A stretch of DNA of 64,000 nucleotides, from contig NZ_JAVIWQ010000002.1 of NCBI RefSeq assembly GCF_034313965.1, forward strand, positions 3,286,001 to 3,350,000, written 5' to 3'. Source of the stretch: Herbaspirillum sp. RTI4 (GTDB taxonomy: Bacteria; Pseudomonadota; Gammaproteobacteria; Burkholderiales; Burkholderiaceae_D). The notes beneath the pieces were generated by a model. The model made no database searches. It saw nothing but the letters and a program-made list of their open reading frames with translations, and was not told the DNA's origin. Shown piece after piece: positions 26,279 through 35,620 of this stretch (within the stretch, counting starts at the first letter, position 1; the number at the start of each line of letters is the position of its first letter). Position numbers and translations under genes: made by a program.

Positions 26279-26595
26279 TGGTGCCCCCGACACGGATCGA
26301 ACGTGTGACCTATCCCTTCGTACCACTATGGCTTTCGCCACCGAAGCGTTTGTGGTCTGGACTATACCTTGACCATGAACCGCAGTTATCAAGAAACCTG
26401 CGGCCTGTAGGCCGGAGCCGTCTAGTCTCTACACCTTCCCGCCGACATCGTGGCGGGCTTGGCTCGGTATTGCCATCAGCATCCGGTAAGAGATTCTGGA
26501 AGGGTTCACCGACTTTGACTCCATTCACGCGGCGCCTTTCGAGGCCGGTGCCCAAATTTAGGAGGGGATCGCTCTATCCACTGAGCTACGGGGGC
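26279..26595 (-). tRNA. tRNA-Arg(CCU), split by a group I intron
   Basis: Exon 1 is 26560-26595 (36 nt) and exon 2 is 26279-26318 (40 nt); joined they give a 76-nt tRNA. The acceptor stem GCCCCCG/CGGGGGC, D-arm with loop AGTGGATA, anticodon stem ATCCC/GGGAT around loop CTCCTAA, T-arm ACACG-TTCGATC-CGTGT, discriminator A and encoded CCA all fold. The anticodon CCT decodes AGG. The gene is interrupted immediately 3' of the anticodon (after position 36) by 241 nt, so standard tRNA searches that do not allow large introns may miss it. It lies between uup and a cytochrome gene, on the minus strand. Confidence 0.95.
26319..26559 (-). ncRNA. Self-splicing group I intron (IC3-like) in tRNA-Arg(CCU)
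   Basis: A 241-nt insert directly after the anticodon. The exon ends in U36 and the intron ends in G, as group I introns require. The internal guide GGG (intron positions 7-9) pairs with the anticodon CCU to form a 3-bp P1 with a U-G splice-site pair and loop AAAUUU. Conserved core elements are readable: GGCAATACCGAGCCAAGC (P/Q region), GTGTAGAGACTAGACGGC (R, 26417-26434) and GGTATAGTCCAG (S, 26357-26368), where ACTA and TAGT can form P7. From memory of the Azoarcus tRNA-Ile intron, the R element and the GTGGCGAAAG near the 3' end are almost identical. No endonuclease gene is inside. Confidence 0.93.
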
Positions 26596-26839
26596 TCCAA
26601 GGGCGCTATTGTAACGGCTGGGGCCTGAGATGGAAAGCAAGATACAGACGCCGCACTGCCTCGCCCGGGCTCCTTTGCCGTTTCTTTTCAGGTTGTTGCG
26701 TCTTTGGCCTGCGGTCATGTCCGAAAAACAACGACTTGCGCCCTATAATGGGTCTCTGCTGAAATTCCCTCCCGTTCGCACTCCGGGTTCTCTCCCGAAT
26801 CCAGCTCCCCCTCATTCCGTTTGCGACTGCGAATTCATT

Positions 26840-27625
26840 ATGCTTTTTATCACCAGGCAATCGAAAGCCAGTACGGCAGTGCTACGCGCCGCCACTGCCA
26901 CGCTACGGAAACCCCTGCGTCTGCTCATACTGCTGAGCGCCATCCTTGCCAGTGCCGCGCAGCCCGTCCGCGCCGACGACGCCTTACCCGACACCATGCA
27001 GCAGCGCATGGCCGCCTGTACCGCGTGCCATGGCAAACAAGGCAGTGCCGGCACCGATGGCTACTATCCGCGTATCGCCGGCAAGCCGGCCGGCTATCTG
27101 TACAACCAGTTACGCAATTTCCGCGATGGACGCCGGCAATACCCTTTGATGACCTACATGCTGGACCATATGTCGGATGCGTATTTGCATGAAATCGCGC
27201 AATACTTTTCCGAGCAGCATCCGCCCTACCCGCCGCCACAACCGATCACCGACTCCCCCGCTCTGCTGGAGCGCGGACGGACACTGGTGTTCAACGGCGA
27301 CCCTGCCAAAAAAGTCCCCGCCTGTATCGCCTGCCACGGCCAGACATTGACCGGCGTCGCGCCCTTTATCCCGGGCCTGCTCGGCTTGCCGCGTGATTAC
27401 GTGAATGCCCAATTCGGCGCATGGCGTAACGGCATCCGTCGGGCCAGCGCGCCCGATTGCATGGCGTTCATTACCGGTCGCCTGTCACTGGAAGACATCG
27501 GTGCCGTGAGCGCCTGGCTCGCCGCCCAGCCGGTCGCCGCCAATCCCTTGCCCCTACCCTCGGTGGCATCGCTACCCTCGCCCCCACCCGTGACTTGCGG
27601 CAGTCTGGCCCAGGAAAATAAATGA
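26840..27625 (+). CDS. Periplasmic di-heme cytochrome c (c4-like)
   Basis: A 261-residue exported electron-transfer protein. The signal peptide spans about residues 1-38 (hydrophobic LLILLSAILASAAQPVRA). Two heme c sites are present, CTACH and CIACH, each followed by a c4-type domain (GYYPRIAGKPAGYLYNQL; PFIPGLLGLPRDYVNAQ), with Met ligands expected downstream of each. The start at 26840 gives a clean signal peptide; a longer frame would begin almost inside the tRNA gene. A TATAAT sequence occurs near 26746. It overlaps the triheme cytochrome gene by four bases, so the two probably act as one electron-transfer unit. Confidence 0.88.
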   Translation: MLFITRQSKASTAVLRAATATLRKPLRLLILLSAILASAAQPVRADDALPDTMQQRMAACTACHGKQGSAGTDGYYPRIAGKPAGYLYNQLRNFRDGRRQYPLMTYMLDHMSDAYLHEIAQYFSEQHPPYPPPQPITDSPALLERGRTLVFNGDPAKKVPACIACHGQTLTGVAPFIPGLLGLPRDYVNAQFGAWRNGIRRASAPDCMAFITGRLSLEDIGAVSAWLAAQPVAANPLPLPSVASLPSPPPVTCGSLAQENK

Positions 27626-28929
27626 AACGCCTCTTAATCACTCTCCTTGCTCTGATCGTCCTGATACCCGCCGCCATCATAGTCTGGCAATTAAAGGATG
27701 CCGATGATGACACCTCGACCACGACCGTTCCGGCAGCAACAAGCTCTCCGGCAGATGCCGCCCGCCTGCTAGAAACCGGGCGCTATCTGGCCCGGGCCGG
27801 CGATTGCATGGCTTGCCACACCGCACGCAGCGGCAAAGAGTACGCTGGCGGACGCGCCGTCCCGACCCCATTCGGTACGATCTACACGCCCAACATCACC
27901 TCCGATGAGCAGACCGGCATCGGCAAGTGGAACGCCGGAGACTTCTGGCGCGCCCTGCATCACGGCAAATCCAAAGATGGCAGCTTCCTGTACCCGGCCT
28001 TTCCTTTTACCGAATACACCAAAATCAGCCGCGGCGATTCCGATGCACTATTCGCTTATATGAAAACCGTGGCCCCTGTGGCACAGGCCAACCGCGAAAA
28101 TGCCTTGCGCTTTCCTTATAACCAGCGGATTTTGCTGGCGTTCTGGCGCGCGCTGTATTTCCGGCCCGGCGTGTTTCAGCCAGATACCAAGCAATCGATG
28201 GACTGGAACCGCGGGGCCTATCTGGTGCAGGGTCTGGGACATTGCGCAGCCTGCCACACGACGCGCAACGCACTCGGTGCCACGTCCAGTTACGCCCCAC
28301 TGGCGGGTGGACTGATCCCGGTGCTGAACTGGTACGCTCCATCACTCACCTCCGACGCCGAAGCCGGCCTCGGCAATTGGGAGCTGCAATCGATTCATGA
28401 TTTATTGCGCACCGGCGTTTCGACACGCAGCACAGTGTTCGGCCCGATGGCGGAAGTAGTCGGTGCCAGTCTGCAATATTTGAGCGACAGTGACATCAAG
28501 GCGATGGCGCTTTACCTCAAATCCCTGCCGCAGAATGAACGCGCACCGGTCATCGAAACGCCGCAACCCTCAGAGCGTGAAGCGGAACGGATAATGGCTT
28601 CCGGCGCAATCCTCTACAAAAACAATTGTGCTGAATGCCATAAAGCCTCAGGAGCAGGTATCCCACTGGCCTATCCGCCGCTGTCGGGCAACCGGGCTAT
28701 CACCATGGGCTCTGCGATCAATCCCATCCGCATCGTCCTCAATGGCGGCTTCCCGCCCACCACGACCGGCAATCCCCGTCCGTACGGCATGCCGCCGTTC
28801 AGTCAGTTACTGAGCGATCAGGAAATTGCCGATGTGGTGTCGTATATTCGGAATAGCTGGGAAAACAAGGCGGGTTACGTCAGCCCGGCGGAAGTGAACC
28901 GTTCAAGGGCGGTACCGCTGGACGATTGA
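27622..28929 (+). CDS. Membrane-anchored triheme cytochrome c (alcohol-dehydrogenase cytochrome subunit type)
   Basis: A 435-residue protein with an N-terminal membrane segment (LLITLLALIVLIPAAIIVW) that may be an uncleaved anchor or signal peptide. Three heme c motifs, CMACH, CAACH and CAECH, are spaced as in cytochrome subunits of membrane alcohol, gluconate or aldehyde dehydrogenases. Family landmarks are FGTIYTPNITSDEQTGIGKW, the FWRALHHGKSKDG segment and YPAFPFTEYTKIS. No dehydrogenase subunit is next to it, so its electron source is unknown; with the di-heme protein upstream it could pass electrons to a terminal oxidase. Function is inferred. Confidence 0.88.
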   Translation: MKRLLITLLALIVLIPAAIIVWQLKDADDDTSTTTVPAATSSPADAARLLETGRYLARAGDCMACHTARSGKEYAGGRAVPTPFGTIYTPNITSDEQTGIGKWNAGDFWRALHHGKSKDGSFLYPAFPFTEYTKISRGDSDALFAYMKTVAPVAQANRENALRFPYNQRILLAFWRALYFRPGVFQPDTKQSMDWNRGAYLVQGLGHCAACHTTRNALGATSSYAPLAGGLIPVLNWYAPSLTSDAEAGLGNWELQSIHDLLRTGVSTRSTVFGPMAEVVGASLQYLSDSDIKAMALYLKSLPQNERAPVIETPQPSEREAERIMASGAILYKNNCAECHKASGAGIPLAYPPLSGNRAITMGSAINPIRIVLNGGFPPTTTGNPRPYGMPPFSQLLSDQEIADVVSYIRNSWENKAGYVSPAEVNRSRAVPLDD

Positions 28930-28935
28930 TCGGGT

Positions 28936-28957
28936 GGGCGAGGAGTTCTCCTGCCCG
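28936..28957. terminator. Weak stem-loop between cytochrome operon and phoB-like gene
   Basis: GGGC(G)AGGAG-TT-CTCCTGCCC with one bulged base, in the 51-bp gap between convergent genes. No clear U tract. Confidence 0.4.
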
Positions 28958-28980
28958 AGAGCCTCTTTAAGAGACGTGCT

Positions 28981-29688
28981 TCATGCGGGGACAGACCGGC
29001 TAAGGCTGCTGAGCTGGTACCCCACTCCGCGCACCGTCTTGATGTAGTCGTGCGCAGGGCCGAGCGATTTACGCAAGCGCATGATGTGCACGTCGACGGT
29101 CCGCTCTTCTATGAAGGCATGGTCGCCCCATACTTTGTCGAGCAATTGCGCACGCGAGTACACCCGTTCCGGGTGTGCCACCAGATAGCGCAGCAATTTG
29201 AATTCGGCCTGATCCAGCATCACCGGCATGTCCCCGACAGTCACTTCCAACCGCTCGAGATCGATTTTAATCAATCCATAAATCTGAATTTGTTGGCCGA
29301 TTTCAGGCATTTTCCGGCGTAACAAAGCCAGAATTCGGGCAACCAGTTCCTTCGGAGAAAATGGTTTGGTGACATAGTCATCCGCGCCCTCGTTCAAACC
29401 TTTGACCTTGTCTTCTTCCATCCCTTTTGCGGTCAGCATGATGACCGGCAAAATGGCAGTGCGGGGATTCCTGCGCCATTCTTTCAACAAACTCAGACCA
29501 GGCATATCCGGCAACATCCAGTCCAGCAACACCAGATGCGGCAAGCTCTGCGCCACCGCTTCGCGCGCTTGCGCTGCGCTAGGAACAATGACGACGGAAA
29601 AACCGGCATTTTCCAAGGAAAATTTCAATAATTCGGCAATACTCGGTTCGTCTTCCACTACCAGAAGATCGGTCTGTGGCTTTTGCAT
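28981..29688 (-). CDS. PhoB-type (OmpR family) response regulator, orphan
   Basis: A 235-residue regulator: receiver domain with phosphorylation site D56 (LLDWMLPD), Lys in YVTKPFSPKELVARI, and a winged-helix DNA-binding domain (EERTVDVHIMRLRKSLGP). It closely resembles the second regulator at 45580-46257, which sits with phoR and pst and is the better PhoB. Here no kinase gene is adjacent; the gene lies 38 bp downstream of glmM as the last gene of that cluster. I chose the ATG at 29688, preceded by GAGAGG; an upstream TTG would overlap that site. Whether PhoR or another kinase activates it is unknown. Confidence 0.88.
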   Translation of the reverse strand: MQKPQTDLLVVEDEPSIAELLKFSLENAGFSVVIVPSAAQAREAVAQSLPHLVLLDWMLPDMPGLSLLKEWRRNPRTAILPVIMLTAKGMEEDKVKGLNEGADDYVTKPFSPKELVARILALLRRKMPEIGQQIQIYGLIKIDLERLEVTVGDMPVMLDQAEFKLLRYLVAHPERVYSRAQLLDKVWGDHAFIEERTVDVHIMRLRKSLGPAHDYIKTVRGVGYQLSSLSRSVPA

Positions 29689-29726
29689 GCTATGCCTCTC
29701 AGACAAAGAACGTGAAATGATCGTAA

Positions 29727-31067
29727 TCAGGCGGCAACGACAGTCGCGGCAATGCGCTGGGCAAGTGACTGCGCCACCTCGGCATCTTCCGCTTCTACCA
29801 TGACACGAATCAGCGGCTCAGTGCCGGAGGGCCGGATCAGGACGCGTCCACGCTCGCCCAGCAGTTCTTCGACTGCCGCTTTTTCAGCCTGCATGGCAGG
29901 ATTTTTTTGCCAGTCAAAGCCGGGAGCGATCCTGACGTTGATCAAGGATTGCGGATACATTCGAATATCGGCGGTGCTTTGTTCCAGTGTCAGGCCGCTT
30001 TGCTTCAATGCCGACAAGACTTGCAAGGCCGAGACGATGCCATCGCCGGTCGTATGCTTATCCAGGCATAGCAAGTGACCAGAACCTTCACCACCGAGAA
30101 TCCAGCCGCGCTGTTGCAGCGTTTCCAGCACATAGCGGTCGCCGACTCTGGCGCGGGCGAAGCCAATACCGAGCTTCTTGAAAGCGACTTCCAGCGCCAT
30201 ATTCGTCATCAGCGTGCCGACTGCGCCAGCGACCGGGCCCAAAGCGAGACGATCCTTGACAATGACATACAACAATTCGTCGCCATTGTAGATGCGCCCG
30301 GCGGCATCGACCATCACCAGACGGTCGGCATCCCCATCGAGCGCAATACCGATATCGGCATGATTGGCGCGCACGGCCATGGCCAGCGCTTCCGGGGCTG
30401 TCGCACCAAAACCGGCATTGATGTTCAGGCCATTAGGCTGATTGCCGATTGTGATGACCTCCGCACCCAGTTCGTGCAGCACATCCGGCGCGATATGGTA
30501 AGCCGCACCATTGGCGCAATCGACCACGATGGTCATGCCCTTCAGGTCGAGCGCATTAGGGAAAGTGCTTTTGCAAAATTCGATATAACGGCCTCGGGCA
30601 TCGTCGAGCCGTCGGGCTTTGCCCAATTTATCCGATGCCACACATTGCATCGGTTGTTCCAGCGCCGCTTCGATTTCGGCCTCTACCGAATCCGGCAGTT
30701 TATTGCCGGAACCGGAGAAAAATTTAATGCCGTTATCGTGATAAGGATTGTGTGAGGCTGAAATGACCACCCCGGCGGCCAGCCGCAAAGTCCGCGTCAG
30801 GTAGGCGACGGCCGGCGTGGGAATCGGCCCAGCCAGCATCACATCGACGCCGGCTGCCGCAAAACCGGCTTCCAATGCGGCTTCCAGCATATAACCAGAA
30901 ATGCGCGTGTCCTTGCCAATGAGCACAGTCGGCTTCCCGGTTTTTGCCGCCGCACTGGTCAGCACCACTCCCGCCGCGTAGCCCAGCCGCATGACGAAAT
31001 CAGGCGTAATCGGCGCTTTGCCGACCAGACCGCGCACTCCATCGGTACCGAAATATTTAGATGCCAT
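29727..31067 (-). CDS. glmM: Phosphoglucosamine mutase
   Basis: A 446-residue phosphohexomutase that makes glucosamine-1-phosphate for UDP-GlcNAc, peptidoglycan and LPS. The start [13 protein letters not shown] is invariant in the family, the phosphoserine loop [13 protein letters not shown] is at about 101-113 (Ser105), and the metal loop DGDADR follows; [12 protein letters not shown] closes the protein. The ATG at 31067 is preceded by GGGA; a GTG three codons upstream is less likely. It follows folP by 90 bp in the conserved rlmE-ftsH-folP-glmM order. Confidence 0.96.
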   Translation of the reverse strand: MASKYFGTDGVRGLVGKAPITPDFVMRLGYAAGVVLTSAAAKTGKPTVLIGKDTRISGYMLEAALEAGFAAAGVDVMLAGPIPTPAVAYLTRTLRLAAGVVISASHNPYHDNGIKFFSGSGNKLPDSVEAEIEAALEQPMQCVASDKLGKARRLDDARGRYIEFCKSTFPNALDLKGMTIVVDCANGAAYHIAPDVLHELGAEVITIGNQPNGLNINAGFGATAPEALAMAVRANHADIGIALDGDADRLVMVDAAGRIYNGDELLYVIVKDRLALGPVAGAVGTLMTNMALEVAFKKLGIGFARARVGDRYVLETLQQRGWILGGEGSGHLLCLDKHTTGDGIVSALQVLSALKQSGLTLEQSTADIRMYPQSLINVRIAPGFDWQKNPAMQAEKAAVEELLGERGRVLIRPSGTEPLIRVMVEAEDAEVAQSLAQRIAATVVAA

Positions 31068-31157
31068 AGTTCCCACTTTTTTAATTTTCTATTTGTTTAT
31101 ACGTTGTTTGGCTGCCATACCTTGGGCTTAATGCAGAAGTGCCTCGATACCCGTCCC

Positions 31158-32000
31158 TCAGCTCATGCCAGCCTGCCACACCCGCAAGGCATCCACAGTC
31201 GCCGCGACATCATGCACGCGCACGATTGCCGCACCTTGCGCAGCGGCAACCAGCGCTGCACCCACACTACCGGCAAGACGGTTTTCAATACCTCTGCCGG
31301 TCAGATCGCCAATCATTCTTTTGCGGGACATGCCTGCCAATAAAGGCAGATCAAGTGTCCTGGCAATATGCCCTATATTTTTTAACAGGGTCCGATTGTG
31401 TTCGCTGTTTTTGCCGAAGCCGAAGCCGGGATCGATGCTCAAGCGCGGGCGTTCGATGCCAGCTTCCAGCAATACATCGACACGCTGGCGAAGGAAGTCG
31501 CTGACTTCCTGAACGACATCGGCATACTGCGGTTCCTCCTGCATAGTTTGCGGCACACCTTGCATGTGCATGATGCACAAACCGCAATCACTGTCGCGAA
31601 CGACGTCGATTGCGCCATCGCTCCGAAAACCGAAAATGTCATTGATCATATCGGCACCGGCCGCCAGCGTTTCCCGCATGACGGCGGGTTTGTAGGTATC
31701 GATGGACAGGGGTTTGCCGCAATCGCGCAAAGCGTAGACCACCGGCATCAGGCGACGCAATTCTTCTTCCAGTGCCAGCGGAGGGGAACCGGGCCGTGTC
31801 GATTCGCCACCGATATCGATGATATCGACGCCATCCGCAATCATCTGCTCCGCATGGGACAGTGCCAGATCCAGCGAATGAAAACTCCCACCGTCGGAAA
31901 ATGAGTCAGGCGTGATGTTCAATATGCCCATCACCAGCGGACGGGGTCCGCGATCAAGCGGAAATCGGTAACGTCCACAGTGAAAATAATGTTGCTTCAT
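31158..32000 (-). CDS. folP: Dihydropteroate synthase
   Basis: A 280-residue TIM-barrel enzyme joining dihydropterin pyrophosphate and p-aminobenzoate in folate synthesis; the sulfonamide target. Motifs are MGILNITPDSFSDGG (pterin-side loop), DIGGESTRPGS and SIDTYKP, with DPGFGFGK in the second half. The start at 32000 (MKQHYFHCG) matches the family; upstream sequence has the ftsH terminator, so translation initiation is on a separate or read-through message. No strong ribosome-binding site is visible. Confidence 0.95.
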   Translation of the reverse strand: MKQHYFHCGRYRFPLDRGPRPLVMGILNITPDSFSDGGSFHSLDLALSHAEQMIADGVDIIDIGGESTRPGSPPLALEEELRRLMPVVYALRDCGKPLSIDTYKPAVMRETLAAGADMINDIFGFRSDGAIDVVRDSDCGLCIMHMQGVPQTMQEEPQYADVVQEVSDFLRQRVDVLLEAGIERPRLSIDPGFGFGKNSEHNRTLLKNIGHIARTLDLPLLAGMSRKRMIGDLTGRGIENRLAGSVGAALVAAAQGAAIVRVHDVAATVDALRVWQAGMS

Positions 32001-32056
32001 GGGTTTTTGGAATACTGAAGTACCGGGACAAGTCAAAAATAACAATCGCCCCAAAT

Positions 32057-32083
32057 GAAAAAAGGTGAGGATTTCTCCTCACC
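32057..32083 (-). terminator. Intrinsic terminator between ftsH and folP
   Basis: Read on the minus strand: perfect 8-bp stem GGTGAGGA/TCCTCACC, GAAA tetraloop, then T6. It would cut folP-glmM expression relative to ftsH. Confidence 0.88.
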
Positions 32084-32107
32084 CCTAGGCCTGGATACTA
32101 CCTTCGC

Positions 32108-33994
32108 TTAGGCCGGAGCCGTTGCGCTTGGTGAGACATCGCTTGGCGGATTATCTGGCGGTGGCGTTTTCTTAGTCTGCGGATACTTAGGCTGACGTGG
32201 CTCGTTGCCGCTCATGATGTCGTTGACCTGATCTGCATCGATGGTTTCCCATTCCAGCAGCGTCTTGGCCATCAATTCCACTTTTTCACGATTTTCCTCC
32301 AGCAGTTTGCGCGAGAGAGCATATTGCGCATCCAGTATCCGGCGGATTTCAGCGTCGACCTTTTGTTGCGTCGCTTCAGACACCGTCTTGGAAGACATGC
32401 GGCCAAAATAAGCATCCTGCTCGGTATCTTCATAGACCATGGTGCCGAGGCTTTCCGACATACCGTAGCGCGTGACCATCGCCCGAGCCAGTTTAGTAGC
32501 GCGCTCGAAGTCGTTGGAAGCGCCGGTCGACATCTGATGCATGAAAATTTCTTCTGAAATACGACCGCCAAAAAGGATGGCGATTTCTTCCAGCATCTTG
32601 TCTTTGTACATATTGACGCGGTCATGCTCAGGCAATTGCCATGTCAGACCCAGCGCGAAACCGCGAGGCATGATGGTGACTTTGTGAACCGGATCGGCCT
32701 TGGGCAACAATTTTGCAACGACTGCATGGCCAGATTCATGGAAAGCCGTATTGCGACGTTCTTCTTCGCGCATGACGGCGGATTTGCGTTCCGGCCCCAT
32801 GACGATTTTGTCCTTGGCATCTTCGAAATCCTGCATTTCGACGACGCGCTTGCTGCGGCGTGCAGCAAACAACGCCGCTTCATTCACTAAGTTGGCCAGA
32901 TCAGCACCGGAAAAACCTGGAGTACCACGCGCCAGGATATCTGCCTTAACGTCTGTCGCGATAGGCACCTTGCGCATGTGAACATACAAGATCTGTTCGC
33001 GGCCACGGATATCGGGCAGGCCCACCGACACTTGACGATCGAAACGACCTGGACGCAGCAGCGCCTTGTCGAGTACGTCGGCACGGTTAGTTGCGGCAAT
33101 CACGATGACGCCGGAATTTGCTTCAAAGCCGTCCATTTCAACCAGCATCTGGTTGAGCGTTTGTTCCCGTTCGTCGTTCCCGCCGCCCATGCCTGCGCCG
33201 CGATGACGACCGACCGCATCAATTTCATCGATGAAAATAATGCAGGGCGCGTGTTTCTTGGCGTTTTCAAACATGTCGCGCACACGGGATGCGCCGACAC
33301 CGACAAACATTTCAACGAAATCAGAACCGGAAATAGTGAAAAACGGGACCTTCGCTTCGCCGGCAATCGCTCTCGCCAGCAGCGTTTTACCGGTACCAGG
33401 AGGGCCGACCATCAGCACGCCGTGAGGAATGCGTCCGCCGAGTTTCTGGAATTTAGTAGGATCGCGCAGAAATTCGACCAGCTCCTGCACTTCTTCTTTG
33501 GCTTCGTCGCAACCGGCGACGTCGGCAAAGGTGATGGTATTGCTGTTTTCATCCATCATGCGCGCTTTGGACTTGCCGAATGAAAAGGCACCGCCCTTGC
33601 CGCCACCTTGCATCTGGCGCATGAAGAACACCCAGACGCCGATCAGCAACAGCATCGGGAACCAGGAAATGAATATCTGAGACAGGAAAGATGGCTCTTC
33701 AGGCTGTTTGACGTCGAATTTGACACCATTGGCCAGCAAGTCGCCGACTAAGCCGCGATCCAGGAAAGTAGCTGCCGTCTTGAGTTTCTTACCATCTTGC
33801 GTGGTCGCAAGAATAGTCCGGTCCTCAATCGTCGCGTCCTTGATGTGCCCCGCCTTGACCTCGCTGATGAAATCCGAATAGGCGATTGGCGCCGCTACCG
33901 CAGCTTGGCCGCGATTGTCGAACTGTTTGAATACCATAAACAGTACCAGGGCGATAACTACCCATATGGCGGCTTTGGAAAACATATTATTCAC
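32108..33994 (-). CDS. ftsH: ATP-dependent zinc metalloprotease FtsH
   Basis: A 628-residue inner-membrane AAA protease that degrades membrane proteins and regulators such as LpxC. Two membrane helices flank a periplasmic domain (first about 5-23, second about 98-118). Walker A GPPGTGKT is near 198-205, the second region of homology follows, and the zinc site HESGH is at about 418-422. The C-terminus is Pro/Thr-rich ([14 protein letters not shown]). The start is a GTG at 33992-33994 with AGGAG 6 nt upstream, giving the canonical [11 protein letters not shown]. It lies downstream of rlmE after a 323-bp gap that probably holds its own promoter. Confidence 0.96.
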   Translation of the reverse strand: MNNMFSKAAIWVVIALVLFMVFKQFDNRGQAAVAAPIAYSDFISEVKAGHIKDATIEDRTILATTQDGKKLKTAATFLDRGLVGDLLANGVKFDVKQPEEPSFLSQIFISWFPMLLLIGVWVFFMRQMQGGGKGGAFSFGKSKARMMDENSNTITFADVAGCDEAKEEVQELVEFLRDPTKFQKLGGRIPHGVLMVGPPGTGKTLLARAIAGEAKVPFFTISGSDFVEMFVGVGASRVRDMFENAKKHAPCIIFIDEIDAVGRHRGAGMGGGNDEREQTLNQMLVEMDGFEANSGVIVIAATNRADVLDKALLRPGRFDRQVSVGLPDIRGREQILYVHMRKVPIATDVKADILARGTPGFSGADLANLVNEAALFAARRSKRVVEMQDFEDAKDKIVMGPERKSAVMREEERRNTAFHESGHAVVAKLLPKADPVHKVTIMPRGFALGLTWQLPEHDRVNMYKDKMLEEIAILFGGRISEEIFMHQMSTGASNDFERATKLARAMVTRYGMSESLGTMVYEDTEQDAYFGRMSSKTVSEATQQKVDAEIRRILDAQYALSRKLLEENREKVELMAKTLLEWETIDADQVNDIMSGNEPRQPKYPQTKKTPPPDNPPSDVSPSATAPA

Positions 33995-34317
33995 AAGAAC
34001 TCCTCAGGCGCGAGCGCCCCACTTTACGGATATAGATTTTTCGATTTTACTCGGAATACCCGGCTCTTACTAGGAAACAGCAGTTTGTTATGCTGCGCCC
34101 AACGTCAGCATTCGCGGACAACCGGGAAAGACAATCAGGATTGCATCTGACAAGGTCAACGTAGTTGCTTCGTTGGCAATGTTTGATAGCGTTAGTGACG
34201 AACAATTGAACCCTGCCTACACAACTTCTTCCGCTTCATATTGTGACCGCAGCAGTAATAACAAGAAAAACTTTTATAATTTCTTATTCGTTCTTAGGCA
34301 TGGACGATGAATGAGGT
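33995..34317. promoter_or_regulatory. Leader region of ftsH
   Basis: A 323-bp gap between rlmE and ftsH on the same strand. It is too long for simple read-through and probably holds a promoter. I see A/T-rich stretches but no confident sigma-70 or sigma-32 pair, and no small gene. Confidence 0.35.
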
Positions 34318-34965
34318 TCATTGCAGAGGGTTTTTCAGTATTTTCCCGAGTAAAAATATTTCCGACGACTTATCGCGACTGGCTTTTGGCTTTTTCGCCA
34401 CAACCGTCTGAAATTCGGCGCGGAACTTCATGAGTATTTCGTTATAGCCTGTTCCATTGAAGCATTTGACCAGAAGTGCCCCGCTTGGCTTCATGTGCGC
34501 TTTAGCAAATTCAACTGCCAAATCGATCAGATACTCCACCCGCGCCGCATCCGAGATCGCAATCCCGGACAAATTCGGCGCCATATCCGACAACACCAGA
34601 TCAACCTGACGCCCGGCCAGTAGCGTTTGCAGCTGCTGCAAGGATTCATCCTCGCGGAAATCGCCCTGAATGAAATGCACGTCAGCGATCGGATCCATCG
34701 GCAACATGTCGAGACCGATGATGATCCCTCGGATGCCGCCGCCCTCCTGCCCTGCCAGCTTGTTGCGCGCGTATTGCGACCAGCTTCCAGGCGTACTACC
34801 CAGATCGACAATGATCTGCCCGGGTTTGATCAGATGTTCGCTTTCATCGATCTCCTTGAGCTTGTAGGCAGCGCGTGCGCGGTAGCCTTCTTTCTGTGCC
34901 AACTTGACGTAGGGATCGTTGATATGATCGTGCAGCCAGTTTTTGTTTAATTTGTTCTTTGCCAT
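34318..34965 (-). CDS. rlmE: 23S rRNA 2'-O-methyltransferase RlmE (FtsJ)
   Basis: A 215-residue heat-shock methyltransferase that modifies U2552 of 23S rRNA in E. coli numbering. SAM-binding motif [14 protein letters not shown], the [11 protein letters not shown] segment and the K-D-K-E catalytic residues (K in RARAAYKL, D in [13 protein letters not shown] in [11 protein letters not shown] in SSEIFLLGK) are visible. The N-terminus [20 protein letters not shown] is typical. It is divergent from yhbY, the classical FtsH/RlmE/YhbY arrangement. Confidence 0.95.
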   Translation of the reverse strand: MAKNKLNKNWLHDHINDPYVKLAQKEGYRARAAYKLKEIDESEHLIKPGQIIVDLGSTPGSWSQYARNKLAGQEGGGIRGIIIGLDMLPMDPIADVHFIQGDFREDESLQQLQTLLAGRQVDLVLSDMAPNLSGIAISDAARVEYLIDLAVEFAKAHMKPSGALLVKCFNGTGYNEILMKFRAEFQTVVAKKPKASRDKSSEIFLLGKILKNPLQ

Positions 34966-35041
34966 TCGCGTAGAATACCGGTTTTACCTAATGCACAGCA
35001 GGGCCGGGATCGGCACTGCCTGTCAGAAAATCTTAAAGTCC

Positions 35042-35509
35042 ATGTTCACACTCTCTTCCGCCGAGCGCAGCGAATTACGCGCCGAAGCCCATGCATTGAA
35101 TCCTGTCGTCATCATCGGCGAGGCGGGATTGACACCGCCCGTCCTCAAGGAAATCAGCGCCGGGCTCAATATCCACGGTTTAATCAAAATCCGTGTCTTC
35201 GGCGACGACCGCGCAGCGCGCGTTGCCATGTACGAAGCTATCTGCGAACAAATGCAGGCGGCACCAGTACAACACATCGGCAAACTGCTCATCATCTATC
35301 GGCCGAAAAAAGAAACCGAGAAAGAGCGTACCGAATCACGCGGCAAGGGCATGCGTGAAGTCACTATCGTCAAGCCTAGCCCCAGCGGTACCAAGCGACC
35401 TACAGTGACCAAGGTCATGGTCAAGGGTAATGAACGGGTGACTGCGGGCGGCTCTATCAAGCGCGCCAAACCTCGCCAGAAAAGCACGAAGAAAACCCGT
35501 CTCGGCTAA
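35042..35509 (+). CDS. yhbY: YhbY-type CRM RNA-binding protein
   Basis: A 155-residue protein. Residues 1-95 are a CRM (YhbY) domain, with LSSAERSELRAEAHALNPVV, GEAGLTPPVLKEI and GKLLIIYRPKK; family members bind 50S precursor particles. The remaining 60 residues are a very basic Lys/Arg-rich tail ending KPRQKSTKKTRLG, absent from the roughly 97-residue E. coli form and probably an RNA-contacting extension. Start at 35042 is set by domain similarity; the upstream frame runs back across the rlmE start. Divergent from rlmE. Confidence 0.9.
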   Translation: MFTLSSAERSELRAEAHALNPVVIIGEAGLTPPVLKEISAGLNIHGLIKIRVFGDDRAARVAMYEAICEQMQAAPVQHIGKLLIIYRPKKETEKERTESRGKGMREVTIVKPSPSGTKRPTVTKVMVKGNERVTAGGSIKRAKPRQKSTKKTRLG

Positions 35510-35570
35510 TATTTCTGCAGGAAGCCGTCCTTAAAGGAGGGCTCCCGCTACGGAAATTCCGGGAATAAAC

Positions 35571-35601
35571 CGCCGCATTGAAAAGTGCGGCGTGTTTTTT
35601 T
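35571..35601 (+). terminator. Intrinsic terminator of yhbY
   Basis: Stem CGCCGCA/TGCGGCG with an 8-nt loop, followed by TG and T7. Confidence 0.85.
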
Positions 35602-35620
35602 GCGTCGATGACTAAGTAAC

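Noticed and set aside
26090..26392. Longer uup starting upstream of 26089
   Set aside because: The extension runs into the tRNA 3' exon and intron and has no similarity to ABC-F proteins.
29689..29706. TTG start adding six residues to the PhoB-like gene
   Set aside because: It would place its own ribosome-binding site GAGAGG inside the coding region; the ATG at 29688 is correctly spaced from it.
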